DNA from: Brachypodium distachyon
Lineage: Eukaryota > Streptophyta > Magnoliopsida > Poales > Poaceae
Assembly: GCF_000005505.3 (NCBI RefSeq)
Contig: NC_016131.3
Span: forward strand, 15,397,501-15,461,500
Direction: 5' to 3'
Length of the DNA: 64,000 nt
In this document: positions 12,148 to 27,673 of the stretch, one piece after another
Numbering within the stretch: position 1 is the first letter of the stretch
Layout: each line of letters begins with the position of its first letter
Notes under the pieces: generated by a model
What the model was told of the DNA's origin: nothing
The model's input: only the letters and a program-made list of their open reading frames with translations
The model's database searches: none
Program-made: the position numbers and the translations under genes

Positions 12148-12240
12148 ACGCGCGACCGTACGCGCGATTCGGTCGTCGCGCGATCGATGCAAGCGCGACC
12201 GTACGCGCTAAAAAGCCCAGTGCACGATCGTGCGCGCTAA
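12148..12240. repeat. GCGCGACCGTACGCGC repeat cluster
   Basis: The 16-base word GCGCGACCGTACGCGC occurs at about 12150 and 12193, with a related copy (GCACGATCGTGCGCGC) near 12222. The last two copies are followed by TAAAAAGCCC. The words are near-palindromic and very CpG-rich. Their role is unknown; they sit at the edge of the repeat field that follows. Confidence 0.6.
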
Positions 12241-12734
12241 AAAGCCCCAACGTGCGACCTTTGTTCTGTCTGGAGTTTGAAGCGAGACATTGGGCCGAGC
12301 GGGAGCCCACGAGCTAGATGGGCTTGCCCAAACAAATCTAAGAAAAAGCGAGTAGATGGAAGCTACGAGCCTACTGCAGCGCTGACAGATTCAAGAGGCC
12401 TTTTACTCCAACTCGACCACACACAAGAAAAAGATTGCCTAGATCCTCTTGTCTGTTTCTTCTCCATCTCGATCGCCCAGATCCAAAAACCCTTTTCTTA
12501 TCCAAGTTACCCCCTTGATTGAAACCATTTTAGAAATCGTCTGAAAAGGGGTGGCAGCCATGGCGATCGGGCCAAAAATCCGATCACAAATTCCCAGGAA
12601 ATTAAACGAAAAATCACACATAACCTGCAATCTACAACAAGAAGGTACACAATTAACCTTGCTAAACTTCAAAACTGACTTGGAGATTCAAAAAAGGGTG
12701 ATGCTAGACAAAAATAGTATGAAACTAATCTTCA

Positions 12735-13290
12735 CGGATTGAAGTTACCGTGACAAAGATTCTGAAATAACCATCCCTATAGCCATAAAGCTACCCATTA
12801 TGAAATTCGTCCTTATAGATGAGAGTTACCATGCTAAATTTCTAAAATTACCATCCTTGTAGCCATGAATTACCCAGTATGGAACTCATCTTATAGGTTG
12901 AATTTGGCATGCCAAAAAATAGTAAAATTACCATGCCTACTAGTCTGAAATTACAAATGAGACTCTCTGCCTTCTAGATTGAACTTTCCATGCTAAATAG
13001 GTTCTAATTACCAAGTTGACTATTCTAAAATTACCAATGAGATACTCATCCTTCTAGATTAAAGTTGCCATGCTAAAGAGAATGAAATTATCAAGTATGC
13101 TATTCTCAAACTAACACTCATCACTCTAGATTGAAGTTGCCATGCTAAATAGATTTGAATTACCATGCCTACAGTGCTGAAACTACCAGCGAGACTCGTG
13201 GGAAAGTAGGTGTACAATTTTGAAACTACCATTGTGAAACTTATACTTACATGTAGAAGTTGCCATGATAGAAAATAGTCTGAAAATATC
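12735..13290. repeat. Degenerate tandem array, ~70-85 bp unit
   Basis: A diverged unit repeats with anchors near 12740, 12823, 12898, 12981, 13062, 13132 and 13256. Each has a form of TAGATTGAAGTTGCCATGCTAAATAG, followed by a TGAAATTACCA segment and a GAGACTCATCCTTC segment. Spacing is 70-85 bp for most steps. It is AT-rich and non-coding. Looser TTGCCATG and TTACCATG words continue to about 14900. Confidence 0.7.
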
Positions 13291-15894
13291 ATACCTAGTA
13301 GGCTGAAAATACCATTTTACAAACCATATTATTCATAGGGGATATACACTAGACATAGAAAAGGGTTAGACAACTTACAGTTTTCCTCGAAGAAATGTAT
13401 CACATCGCAAACAACAATACTAGTCACCAAAAGTATAAAAAGTATGTGCATATATCTGTCATTTAAAGTTGTAGTTTGAGTCGTTCATAGAAAATATTCA
13501 GAAATCATCGGTTCCTATTGGTAAAAAAACACAAAAAAAGTTAGTCAGGACTAAAGGAACCGTGTTAGCATGCAGAAAGTTGCCAGTGAAACCTAATTGA
13601 AATTGCCATGATATGTACATACTAAATAGCTGTGAAGTAAATAGTAAGTTATAATTCCATCAAGTTATTACTAATGCATTGTGACTGAAATAGCCATGTT
13701 ATATGAAGACAAGTTGTTAAGCATTGGATAAAAAAGTTATCATGACTAAAATCATCAAATTGTCGGTGCATTGTGATCGGAACCCCTTGATATGTTATTA
13801 TAATTTTATGTGTAGTAGTTAGTAAGTTGCCACTCCTAAATGTACAAAATTGTCAGTGTATTATGATCGGAATTGTCATGCAATGTGGAGATAAGTTTAT
13901 GCACGTTAGACAATAAGGTACCAGCACTAAATGCACCAAGTGACCAGTCCTGTCTAATTGAAATTGCCATGTTATGTAAAGATAAGTTGATGTGCTAATG
14001 ATAGAAAGTAATCATGCCTAAAAGCATCAAGTTGCCAATGTGCCAAGAAAATATCCAAAACTCCTTATCCAAAGCTAAGTTGTAAAATTGACAATAATGT
14101 GCCATCCCTTAATAAACGAAGTTACCAGTGCATAATAAATGAAATTGCCATGTTGTTTGAACCTAAGTTGTCGGTGCATTCTAATTGGAATAAACAACAA
14201 GTAAGCATGCGTACATGCAGCAAGTTGCCAATGCATTCTAATTGGAATTGCCATCTTCCAAAAACTTAATGATGCAGGTATGGGAATGGACCTGCAAGGC
14301 AGCAATCCGTTTGAAGGTGAAAGAATACACGCTAGACAGTACCGAAAACACGGAAACCCTCCTCATAACGCAATCCCTAAAATCAAACCAAGAACTGGTA
14401 AGTTCCGCCACAACAAGGGGCAGAAATAGACCTATCACCAACAAGTTGAAACCAGAAAAAAAAATTGAAACCTCCATGCTATACACCTAACCTAAGAGCT
14501 ACTATGTAGGCTTAGATGACAAACCAGTCACCACACTATGTACACCAAAGTCCCCCCCCCCCCCACCACACACACACACATCCCTCCCACCCGATACAAC
14601 ATACACATTACAAACCATCACCCAATGAAGTTTCCATTAAGTTTGTACTATAGTTATCATGTTGTATACAACAAAGTAACCATATGATTTAGTCTATGCT
14701 ACAAACTACCAACCCAAAAACTACCATGAAGGCTGCAGATCACATTTATATATACGCACCAAAATTACCACCTATTAAGTCACACAGTAGCAGACCATCA
14801 CCCACATGAGTTGACATATAACTTGTATTATAGTCACCATGACTATATACCCAAGTTACCAAATTATGCAAACTATGCTTCAAGCTACCAACCCAAGAGC
14901 ACCAAAGTTACCATCACAAAACTTCCAAAGTCACCAGGCAAAAGGTTGCTACTTGCTACCACCATAATACATTACAATCTAGCTAGCACTCTCTGAATGT
15001 GGCTTGCTTTTCATCTCACGGTTTCATGATTAGAAGAACATATAGAAGCCTATATCCAACATTTAGCACACTGACTTAGCACCCTCCTTGCCGACTAGCG
15101 TCTATTTTCACAGAAATTATGTATTTGCTCATAAATAAGCATATGTCAGTATTTTGCATATGCAACACAGAAGCTTCAAACCAAATTAAAGTAGGAAAAA
15201 TTAATGGGGGCGTAGAGCACTAACAAGCTCAGATCGAATGAAGCAAACTCAGGTCTACAACAATTATGATTAGACCCAATTGTTTTACTCTCCAAACCAC
15301 CAAAGCATCCGGCCTACTAGAATCACCACATCGGCAACCACTGGTGTGCCTCAACTCAACTTGAATTGACAAAACGGAATGGCACTAACACATCCTTCTA
15401 AATAGAATTGACAAAGCTGACAACCACCCACTCCTTCTCTCTAACCAAACCGACGATACATCACAAAACACGCATCCTCCTCCACGCCAACCATCTGTAG
15501 CTTCATTCTGCTCGAATTGATGAAGGGAGTGACCACTAGCACTTCAATTTCACTTGAATCGGTAAAGCAAATGACCACCCGTGTCCTGTCTCAGACCAAA
15601 TCAACGAAACTCGACACGCATCAACAGTGTCTCCTCCTGCGCCTCAGAATGGATGGATGATGGATGGTGCCACCACCCCCATCTCCTCTAAGCTCTGAAT
15701 CGCTGATGCACACACATCCCCTATCCCTCCAAACTCTGACCAGCAACAAGCCGCCCTCGAATCTAGAAACTACGACCACCCACAGAAAAATCATTGACAT
15801 ACCTTACAACTCCGGTCGCCTGGGTCACTCGGAGGGCGCAATCACGATTTCGCCGGTCGATAGAAAGGGCAGTGAACGAGCGCGGTGGTGCGCT
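13291..15894. other. AT-rich intergenic stretch with TTGCCA-type words
   Basis: No gene is recognisable. The stretch carries scattered GAAATTGCCATG and AAGTTGCCA words (for example 13570-14250), a 13-base C run at 14552-14564 followed by a CA dinucleotide run to 14580, and many ACTACCA/TTACCA words from 14640 to 14960. The composition suggests the decayed interior of a large transposon, but I found no matching terminal repeats. Confidence 0.45.
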
Positions 15895-16095
15895 TTGGCG
15901 GTCGCCGGAAGCATCAGCGCTCGAGCGCGGTGCCGGTCGCCGAAAGCGGCAGCGCGCGAGCCAGAAGCAGCGGCGCGCGAGGGCGGTGCCGGTCGCCGGA
16001 AGCGGCAGCGAGGGAGCGGGGTGGCCGTCGCCGAAAGCGGCAGCGAGCGAGTTCAGTGCTAGGTGGAGATGGTCGCCGGAAGAGGCAGTGAGCTA
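15895..16095. repeat. GC-rich GTCGCCGGAAG tandem repeat
   Basis: Five copies of GTCGCCG(G/A)AAGCGGCAGCG-like sequence start at 15901, 15936, 15992, 16027 and 16072, so spacing alternates between about 35 and 45-56 bp. Reading frames across it are repeat artefacts in all three phases, so I do not call a protein. Confidence 0.65.
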
Positions 16096-17133
16096 GTGCG
16101 GGCTGTATGGAGGCGTTGTGGGAGAGAGAGAGAGGAAATGGATGAGGTCGGCTGAGCTCAGCGTTGGGAAAGAATCAGACGGAATTTAAGACGTGCTTGT
16201 TACTCTTCGCATGGAACGGACTGGAAAAAATAAGGCGAGACCGACGAAGTAGAAGCGATCGCGCGAGACGTCGTAATAACGACCATCAGCTCATTAAGAT
16301 TTAGGAACAGTAAAATGAAACAATATCCTTTTATGGATATTATAAAGAAAATGTACATGCACCCACATTTATAATCGTTAGCATCAAGTACAAATATCCA
16401 AGGACCTCGATCTATGTTAATGGATAACCAAAACGAGTTTGTTTTTAATCACGAGAGATAAAAAGTGAAGGTCATTTTCTTAGTGGAAAGGCGCGCGCCC
16501 AAAATGCTGACCAAGCTTTTTGTCCAAATCACGTGGTAATTATAGTTGCCTAATTGAGAACTAAACTAACCAAACTAATTCAGGATATATATAAGACCTG
16601 GATCGATCGAGCAGCGGCAGCAGATTGGCAGTGGCCAAAAGGCTCTTTCCACTCCCACTCAAGTGTGCTAACATATATACAAGGGCCAAAATCTGTTCGA
16701 TGCGTTGCAGCTAAAAACACCGCGTTGATTTGATCTCTGTCTCTCTCTCGGTCCAAATCAACGCTTCTAGATGACAACGATTGATGTTAACTTATCAAGA
16801 CTCGTCTCCATAGATTATCTCCCAAGTCGAACCAGGGGTTCCTTGTTCATGGAGTAGAAGCAACAGCTCGGGAGAAGATTATCTTCTCCTTCTTCTTTTG
16901 CTGATACGACGGGTCTTCTCAACTTTCAACGGTGGATCAATCAAAATCCACGTCTGCACACACCACTGTGATGGGTACCGACAAGACCACCACCTCCCAA
17001 GATTCCTCACGAAGTAATTTCTTGACAGTTTCAGTTCAGTTTCCCGGCACTGCACTGTATGATTGATCTAAGCGAACCAATCGATCATGCCGATTGAACG
17101 GAGAAAACCATTCCCATAATTTTTTGGGAGTGT

Positions 17134-17306
17134 CTATTTCTCAGTCGTCTAAGAATAGTTATTTCTCAGTCAACAGTCGTAGCCATCCAATCAAGATTTT
17201 CTTATTCATCGGGCCTACAATAATCTTACACAAATCTCAGTGATTGAATCAAAAGGTTGTTATTATCGATTGAGAAATAGTTATTTCTCAGTCGTCTAAG
17301 AAATAG
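17134..17306. mobile_element. Small palindromic element with CTATTTCTCAGTCG ends
   Basis: The words CTATTTCTCAGTCGTCTAAG and the related TTATTTCTCAGTCGTCTAAG occur at both ends, and each end folds back on itself (TATTTCTCAG with CTAAGAAATAG or TTGAGAAATAG). The 173-bp layout resembles a grass MITE or the remains of two. No clear target duplication was found. Confidence 0.5.
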
Positions 17307-17836
17307 CAAAAACCGTAATTTATCTAATAGAACTGTCAATCTCTTAATCTAATTGGCCGACGAAATATATCCAAGCAAGCTAGATCTTGCTAATACTTGC
17401 AATCTTCAACTTAATAAATACTCCCTTCCCTTTGGAGTAAGAGTAACACCGAATGCTCGGCAACAGAAGAAGATCCAAAATAACTTACAGTGAACAGTGC
17501 TCGAACCGTCTGAACATACCTGCCTGAATTTCCACCGTCGGATGCCGGCGTCGCTCGCCACCTTCAACCTGGACCGTCGCTTTTCTGAATCTGCTTCGTC
17601 CTGCTTCTGCTTGCACAACAGGAGTTTCAGATTTTAGAGCGTTCAGACATGTGCCTATCCAGTGGATGCATCTTGCATGGATTGATGGATAGATATGTGT
17701 TCTGTTCTGCCACCAACACCAATTGCAGCCTGTCATTTGTCCCACATCGAGTTTGATACTTACCTAAAGAATTAAGAAAACCGGGTTTGGTTTGGTAATA
17801 AGTACTAATACTCTGATTATTCATTCATTCCCGCCT

Positions 17837-17844
17837 TATAAATA
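17837..17844 (+). promoter_or_regulatory. TATA box of the carboxypeptidase gene
   Basis: TATAAATA lies 148-155 bp before the ATG in a C-rich context (GCCTTATAAATACAGGACC). A start about 30 bp downstream would give a leader near 125 nt, normal for a grass gene. Confidence 0.65.
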
Positions 17845-17985
17845 CAGGACCGATCCACACGGGCACCCCACCCCGGCCACCATCCATCCGTCTCCAGTCT
17901 CCATTGTGCTTGCGCTCCTGTGCTACCGGCCGATAGAACAGTGGCCGGTCGGCACGGGCACTCGCTGAGCACCGCCAGCAGCTAG

Positions 17986-21610
<3,625 letters not shown>

Positions 21611-22390
21611 CAGATAGTAGTACCACAGCAGAATCACAGGTTGTATTATTCCCATTACTGTACCAATTTCACTTGGTACAAAAAAATTATCAGAATGAAC
21701 TAAGTTAAAAAATATGCACTTAGCAGATCATGTAACTGCAGGTCAGCAAAATGCTTACATATAGAATCACAGAAATATGTCTGATGTAATTTATCATGTC
21801 AGAATATTTATGCCAAAATGGCATGTCGAAAAGCTGGTGCTCTCATGTGTTACATTGACCAGAGAATGAAATTTATATGTTGGTACCAAAGCACAGGATA
21901 CTGTGAGAATTTGACCTCCATGTATTAAGAAGCGTCAAAGCAGTGCAACTTCAGAGATGGTGATGGCTAAGTCTCAGATATCTCAGTGACGTATTAGTAG
22001 AAACAGTAAATACAGAAATCTGCAGGAAATTCAGAACAGTATGCATGAATATACTTCTCGAGAAAGCCCATTGAATTTTATTTCTACACACAAATAGTAC
22101 ATTCGTTAAAAACGTAAATTGCTTTCACATTGCACAGACAATGAAAAACAGACAACTTTCTTCCTCGAATGTTCCAAACAATTCAGCTGTGCCTCCACGC
22201 ACAACAGAACAACCAGTGGTAGCAGAATACAATGACTCGCTGATCCTTACAAGATCAGTGAAAAAAATGCACATAAATGCAATGGCAATTTTCTATCTTT
22301 GGATGGCCATAATGGTGGCAACATCACATTGTTTGATCTTGTACAAATCACAACAACGCACAAATGCTGTGAGATGAGCCAGCCTATGGT
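21611..22390. other. Intergenic between convergent genes
   Basis: This 780-bp gap separates the stop codons of the carboxypeptidase (+) and the methyltransferase (-), so it holds both 3' untranslated regions. It is AT-rich, and no gene or clear repeat is visible. Confidence 0.6.
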
Positions 22391-25225
22391 TCACTCCGAT
22401 TCTTGTGCCTCTAAGTGGTTTGAAGTTGGAGAACCTGTCCCTGTTGATCCTTGCACCTTTTTGCAGACATAGACATAGTGAGAATCAGGATCCTCCGGAA
22501 TAAAGCCATCAGGCAATCTACCACTTTCAGTCAGTGGGACAGGATCGAAGATAGATCTTTTCGCCTTTCCCTGGAACCCAGGTCTTGCTGCGATACATTA
22601 AAATACCGATGATGAAGTACATACAATGATACAAAAGTATAGAAATAAAATCCACTCTGCCAGAATTTGTGACAAATATCTGTTTTCATTTTTATCATTG
22701 CACAGTTCTGTATTGATCTTGTGCGTAAAAGAGTGAACAAGTACAATATTCTGATTTAAATGAAGTCAACTGCAGAAGTTAAAGCATGAATTCATATATA
22801 AGGTGGGGAAAACATATTCATGGGCAAGCAAACAAAAGTGTTGTTTTCATGAAGCAGGGAAACTTGTCACAATTGTGGACTGAACTTGAACATGTGTGCC
22901 ATGCAAAAAAAAAGGAACGAACTGTCATAACGTACGCAGAATGTATAGTACAATTTTCCAATTGCATACTGGTTGGTTCAAATGAGGAACTCGCGCTGAT
23001 GGATCACCATAAGTTATCTAGCAGTTGAGAAACCAAATTTGATCATTATAATCTATGGCAGGGAATAACAGAGTAAAACTGCACTAAGAAGAAACTTAAA
23101 CTTATTCAAACTGCCTACCAACATAAAGACCCCTCCCGGTTTAAGAAGCCTACAATCAGAAGGTACCACTGGTTAGTCTGCAGGAATATTGAAATTTATG
23201 AGATATCTTGTTGCACGCAGGAATTTAAGTGATACTCCCTCCGTTCCTAAATACTTGTCGTGGTTTTAGTGCAAAGTTGCACTATTACCACGACAAGTAT
23301 TTAGGAACGGAGGGAGTACTTCAATGGAGGTACAAGGTATTAAAAACCTGTCGACTTCCAGAACCATCCGAGCCGCGCTGAGAGGAGCCTCCACACCACA
23401 CTATGGAAGTAGCAAGACCAAAATGTTGAAGTATGAAAACAAGGAAAAGACACGATGACACAACGTTACCTACTTACCATCAAAGAGTCCAAAGTACCTG
23501 TGATAAATGCACAAGTGGTGTCAAAGATGTGTGTCAACAGACTAAATACTTGCTAGAACACTTAGGAACTCATACCTTTGTCAATGGCACAATCAAATGA
23601 TTCATCAGAAAATATACTCATATCCCTAACATCCATTTGCATGTCTGCAGATCATAAGGAAATCAACGGATGGCAAATTGCAGTTTTATTTACAAAAAAA
23701 CAGTGAATTGTGAAAGGAAAACTGATTAAGGATACATTGCAGCTGTGGAATATCGAAGTACTTCTTTCTCATCATCTCAATTACAACTGAAGAAATGTCG
23801 ATGTTCATTATGTCCGTGTAGCCATCAGCGACCATATCCTCTGATATAACTACAGAGAGCAGAGCACACGAAAAACATTTGAATTAGACAAGGAGTGTCA
23901 TTACAAGAAAGAAGCAACTATTGATTCTCTTGAGCTTAGATTTAGATGTGCAACTTCAACTTTTATCATGAGCAACCGATCCAGGGTGCAAACACCCAAC
24001 CCCTAGTGTGCGTGCATAACAGGGAACGGCATTTGATAGAACTGTATCAAGAATATCGTTATGCAACACAATAGGACACAACAGTCATGCAAGTAGTGAA
24101 AAATAGAAGCAGTGCATCTAGTATAAACCACAATACTGAGCCCAGAGCAACTTCGGGTTGCTGCAGAACATGCCCGGATCAAAGCTGGTTTGTGGTCGGG
24201 ATAATCATACAGACTTCTTTTTACAGAATCTTATCAGACAGCCTGTGCTGATTCCAGATGTGTGCTTCTGCAGTCCCTTTGTGAAATCTTTCCAACTTTT
24301 TGGGCACTGTATCAGCCCTGTTAGGCCATCACAATTCACACTGACTGATGTTATGTGGCATCAACATCAAAACTCCTGTCAATTCACAGATGGCCTAACT
24401 GCAGCAACATACCGCCGTATCCTATTGGGAGCATGCATATCAGATGAAGGGCGGTGACCTACGTCAACAGTTGTACTGATGAAATGGCATTATCTGATTG
24501 CCACGATGATATAGAACAGACGCAGAAGGAATTGCAGCCAAATTACCACCTAGACGAGTAGGAGCTAAGCGCTACTATACTGAAAACAGCAATTTCCATC
24601 AGTATAGATGCTGACTTACCATGCCCTGTGCAAGCAACTAGTGCAAAAAGCAGAACATCACTCACTCGATCACTGTTATCTGCCCCCAATCACCCCAATT
24701 CAAAAATCAATCACAATCACAAAACCTAAAGAATAGGCGAAGAAAAAGAAGAGAAAAAGAAAGGAGATTTCTACTTCTGGCAAAGAAGAAGAGGTCACGA
24801 ACACGCAGGCACTAGGACAACGAGCAGCGCACAGGTAACAACATGCCAGCTACAGCTACTCCTCCAGCTCGAGCACTGAGCGAGCGCAGTCTCCATGGAA
24901 CGGGTAGCGGGAGGAGGAGGAGGAGGAGGAGAAGTGGGGGGGAGGCGGTTGGGGTCGTACGCGCGGAGCCGCAGCCGATCATGAGGAGGCGCGAGGCTGG
25001 CGGCGCGAAGAGGCGGACGAAGGGGCGCAGCGCGGCGTAGCGCTGGTACCAGTCGTAGGGAGCCCCGCCTTCCTCCACGTACCGCGCGTCCCAGTACCCG
25101 GCCTCCCCGTAGCTGAACACCGTGCCTCCACCGCTGCCGTCGCTGGTCCTGGCGGCCCCTTCCTCGTCCTCCTCCTCCGCCCCGCCGCGGGACGGCGACA
25201 TCGGCGCCGCCGACGACGACGACAT
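22391..25225 (-). CDS. METTL13-type SAM-dependent methyltransferase
   Basis: A class I methyltransferase of the METTL13 / EEF1A-lysine-methyltransferase-like group. Eight coding exons (minus strand, 5' to 3'): 25225-24961, 23849-23736, 23644-23576, 23497-23478, 23400-23348, 23149-23119, 23017-22936 and 22587-22391. Lengths sum to 831 nt (276 aa) without a break. After a Ser/Glu-rich N-terminus comes the family signature GYWDARYVEEGGAPYDWYQR, then SAM motif I (LLMIGCGSA), the acidic loop NIDISS, QMDVRDMSIFSDESFDCAID, LLKPGGVFMLITYGDPSARV and a C-terminal DPDSHYVYVCKK. Two exons are only 20 nt and 31 nt long. Intron 1 (1111 bp) is the largest; the intron after the 53-nt exon holds a hairpin MITE. 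The real target protein is not evident from sequence. The downstream SCPL gene is convergent. Confidence 0.9.
23233..23318. mobile_element. Stowaway hairpin MITE in methyltransferase intron
   Basis: An 86-bp nearly perfect hairpin flanked by TA. The left arm is CTCCCTCCGTTCCTAAATAC, continuing TTGTCGTGG; the right arm is its inverse. The right end is only about 30 bp from the 53-nt exon at 23348-23400, inside the downstream intron. Confidence 0.9.
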
Positions 25226-26176
25226 CCGCGGTCCGCCCGGGGAGGGAGGGAGGGGCGTTGTGGGGAGTGGAGGTGGATAGGGAAGGGAAGGGGGAAGAAG
25301 GTATTAGGTGGGCTGGGGAAGAGAGAGGAAGGGAGAGAGTGGGAGCAGCATCGGCATCGGTACCGGTGGCCGAGCTTGGGACCAGCCGCCACAGCACGTC
25401 GCCGTCGTCGCCACCCGAAGGCGCATTTTCTTTTTCTTTTCTTTTGCCCTTTTATTAGTACTACAGTACCGTATACTCCATTTGTATTCTGACTTTTCTG
25501 ATGGTCTATTATTTTTCGATTTGGCTGTTTGTTTGCTGCGATTCTGTGGCTGAAAATCATCTTTCGCTCTCTCCCACTTTGGATTCAAATGGATTGGATG
25601 TATTCGTTAGAATCGGTGCAGTTCAGTCGTTCGTGCCTAGCAGTACTAGCTACCAGTCAATTATTTGTTTCTTTTTTGTCTTTGTCATATAAAACGGGTG
25701 GCCCGGCTTCTTAACAAAGCAAATGGAAGTTAGTTACACAAGCGAATTAAGCCAAGCTACCATTTCCCGCACAAAGAAAGAAAAATACTAATGTACATCC
25801 CATCCAAAAATCATCTTGGAATCAACTCGGCCTGTATAAGATTGTAAAAAATTATAGTAATGGATAAGTAAAATATTAAAACTTTTGAACATGATTTTAT
25901 AGAGTTTGCAACATCTTAGGGGTTGGTTTTCACATGATCTTTTGCCGAACAAGCATGTCCAGCAACTTTCAAATCTTTTTTCAAAGATAACCAACTTCTA
26001 AAATCATCCGCATCTAACAGCTGGAACTGTTCAATGGTGTTTAGTCCAGAAACACGCACACCATATCGACAGTGGCACGATGTTCTTGTTCCATAGTACA
26101 ATCTAATGATCTATTCCCTTCCTACACACCACTTACAGAGATCGGCTGGTTCAGCTACAGCTACAAACAGAGGCCA
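25226..26176. other. Methyltransferase promoter and intergenic sequence
   Basis: The first 250 bp upstream of the methyltransferase ATG are purine-rich on the plus strand and probably hold its leader and promoter. The phrase GCCCGGCTTCTTAACAAAGC at about 25700 resembles the patch near 2730 and may be transposon debris. No gene is seen up to the UPF0114 stop codon. Confidence 0.5.
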
Positions 26177-27673
26177 CTACAAGTTTGGCATGACGGATGA
26201 GTGGGAGGAGTCGTCGTGCTCGGGCCTGTGGAGGTTGTGGAGGATGTAGAGCGAAGCGGAGGAGAGGAAGATGCAGACGGAGTAGCTGAGCAGGTCGAGC
26301 CCCGTGGCGATCTTCACCATCTTGCTCCGCTCGAACATCTTCACCAGCAGGATCATCACGATCACGTGCCCCACCTTCGTCTTCAGCTCGTCCAGCGACG
26401 TGATCTTCATCCACTTGGGCCGCTCCTGCACCCACCCAACAGTTCATTCAGTTCCAGGTTTCTAATTACTTCCTCTGATTCATAATAAGTGTCGCGGGCC
26501 GCTCCTGCACCCACCCAACAGTTCATTCAGTTCCAGGTTTCTAATTACTTCCTCTGATTCATAATAAGTGTCGCCGATCTAAGTACAAGTCTGAACTTAT
26601 AGTAGAACTTGTTGAATCACCTTGAGAGCGAACATCCCGAAGAGGGATGATCCCTGCAGGGCGCGGTCGGATTCGGAGGGCGCGTCGGTGGGGGCGTTGC
26701 TGATGAACAGCCCGTAGAGGCCCATCCCGAATATCAGCATCACGGTGCCGGCAAGATACACATCTGCATATGCATGGCAACGGCCAAGTACCCAAAAAAG
26801 CACCATCAGATTCTTCAGAGAAATCTTAGGAAGTGACACTCGATCGTTCTACATCATATTTTATCAGAACGGATCGATCGGAACATGTAGATGATGAATG
26901 TGAGCCAGCACTCACCGATGGCTTCGACCACTTTGAGCACCATCTGGCCCGTGTGGACGCCCTTGACGCAGCTGTTCCAGTAGACGCTGTACGCCTCTTT
27001 GATGTACACACAGCCCTGTTCACCAACATACACAGTACATGACGCTTGAATTAGACCCTTTCGGATTATTCACGCTGCCCAGTACTCTCTCCTTTCCATA
27101 AAAATTGGCGCGGCTTTGAAATGGCTCTACTTCAAATTGACAATCTTTATGAAACGCATGGAGTAATTGTTTTGTCTGTATCTGAATCCTGAGGAGCCGC
27201 AGAGCTAGATGGATTCAGAGAGGAGAACTTACGTTGAGGAAGCAGAGGAGGGAGCCCATCAGCGACCCGGCCACGGCGAGCAGAGCCAGGAACCGGAAAT
27301 CGAAGATGATCTGCGCCGACAACAACGGTAACCGATAAGCGGTTGATAATTAATCTAGGATTAACCGTATCGATCGATCCAGGTGATCGTTCGTTACCCT
27401 CTCGACGGTGGTCTCGATGGCGGTGGACCTGCTGGCGGTGCCGCCGGAGACGGCGCCGTTGGTCCCGCCGTACTCGCGCGCCTTGCCCGCGGACGCGTCG
27501 TGGTCCGAGCCGCCGTGCACCGCGGTGGCCGCGCCCGCGCCTTCGCCGGACGCCGTCGCGGCGGCCGCCACGAACCGGCGCCGGGCCGTCGCCTCCGCCC
27601 GCCGGAACGCCGGAGCGGCGAAGGCGCGGAGAGGAGCGAGGCGGCAGCCGTGCTGCAGCAGCAGGAGAGCCAT
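26177..27673 (-). CDS. UPF0114 family membrane protein, probable plastid envelope or thylakoid
   Basis: Exons (5' to 3'): 27673-27398, 27310-27233, 27015-26916, 26763-26621 and 26425-26177, 281 aa. The first ~85 residues are Ala/Arg-rich with few acids, like a chloroplast transit peptide (MALLLLQHGCRLAPLRAFAA). The rest matches the UPF0114 (YqhA-like) family of unknown function: RFLALLAVAGSLMGSLLCFL (membrane segment 1), VYLAGTVMLIFGMGLYGLFI (segment 2), then LKERPKWMKITSLDELKTKV and two more hydrophobic stretches near VIVMILLVKM and LLSYSVCIFLSSASLYIL. Bacterial relatives suggest a plastid origin, which is inference. An in-frame upstream ATG is absent close by; the ATG at 27673 fits best. 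The last intron contains a 79-bp tandem duplication of its 3' splice site. Confidence 0.88.
26417..26574. repeat. Perfect 79-bp tandem duplication across a 3' splice site
   Basis: Positions 26417-26495 and 26496-26574 are identical by eye. The unit starts with GGGCCGCTCCTGCACCCACC and ends with ATAATAAGTGTCGC. On the minus strand it carries the acceptor GTGGGTGCAG|GAGCGGCCC of the last UPF0114 intron plus nine exon bases. It also includes a Stowaway-like end, ACTTCCTCTGATTCATAATA. Confidence 0.95.

Noticed and set aside
11233..12317. Several short frames across the GGGCAACT elements
   Set aside because: They lie inside non-autonomous MITEs with no transposase similarity.
15664..16096. Overlapping plus-strand frames rich in Ala/Arg/Gly
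   Set aside because: They are produced by the GTCGCCGGAAG tandem repeat in several phases and have no conserved motif.
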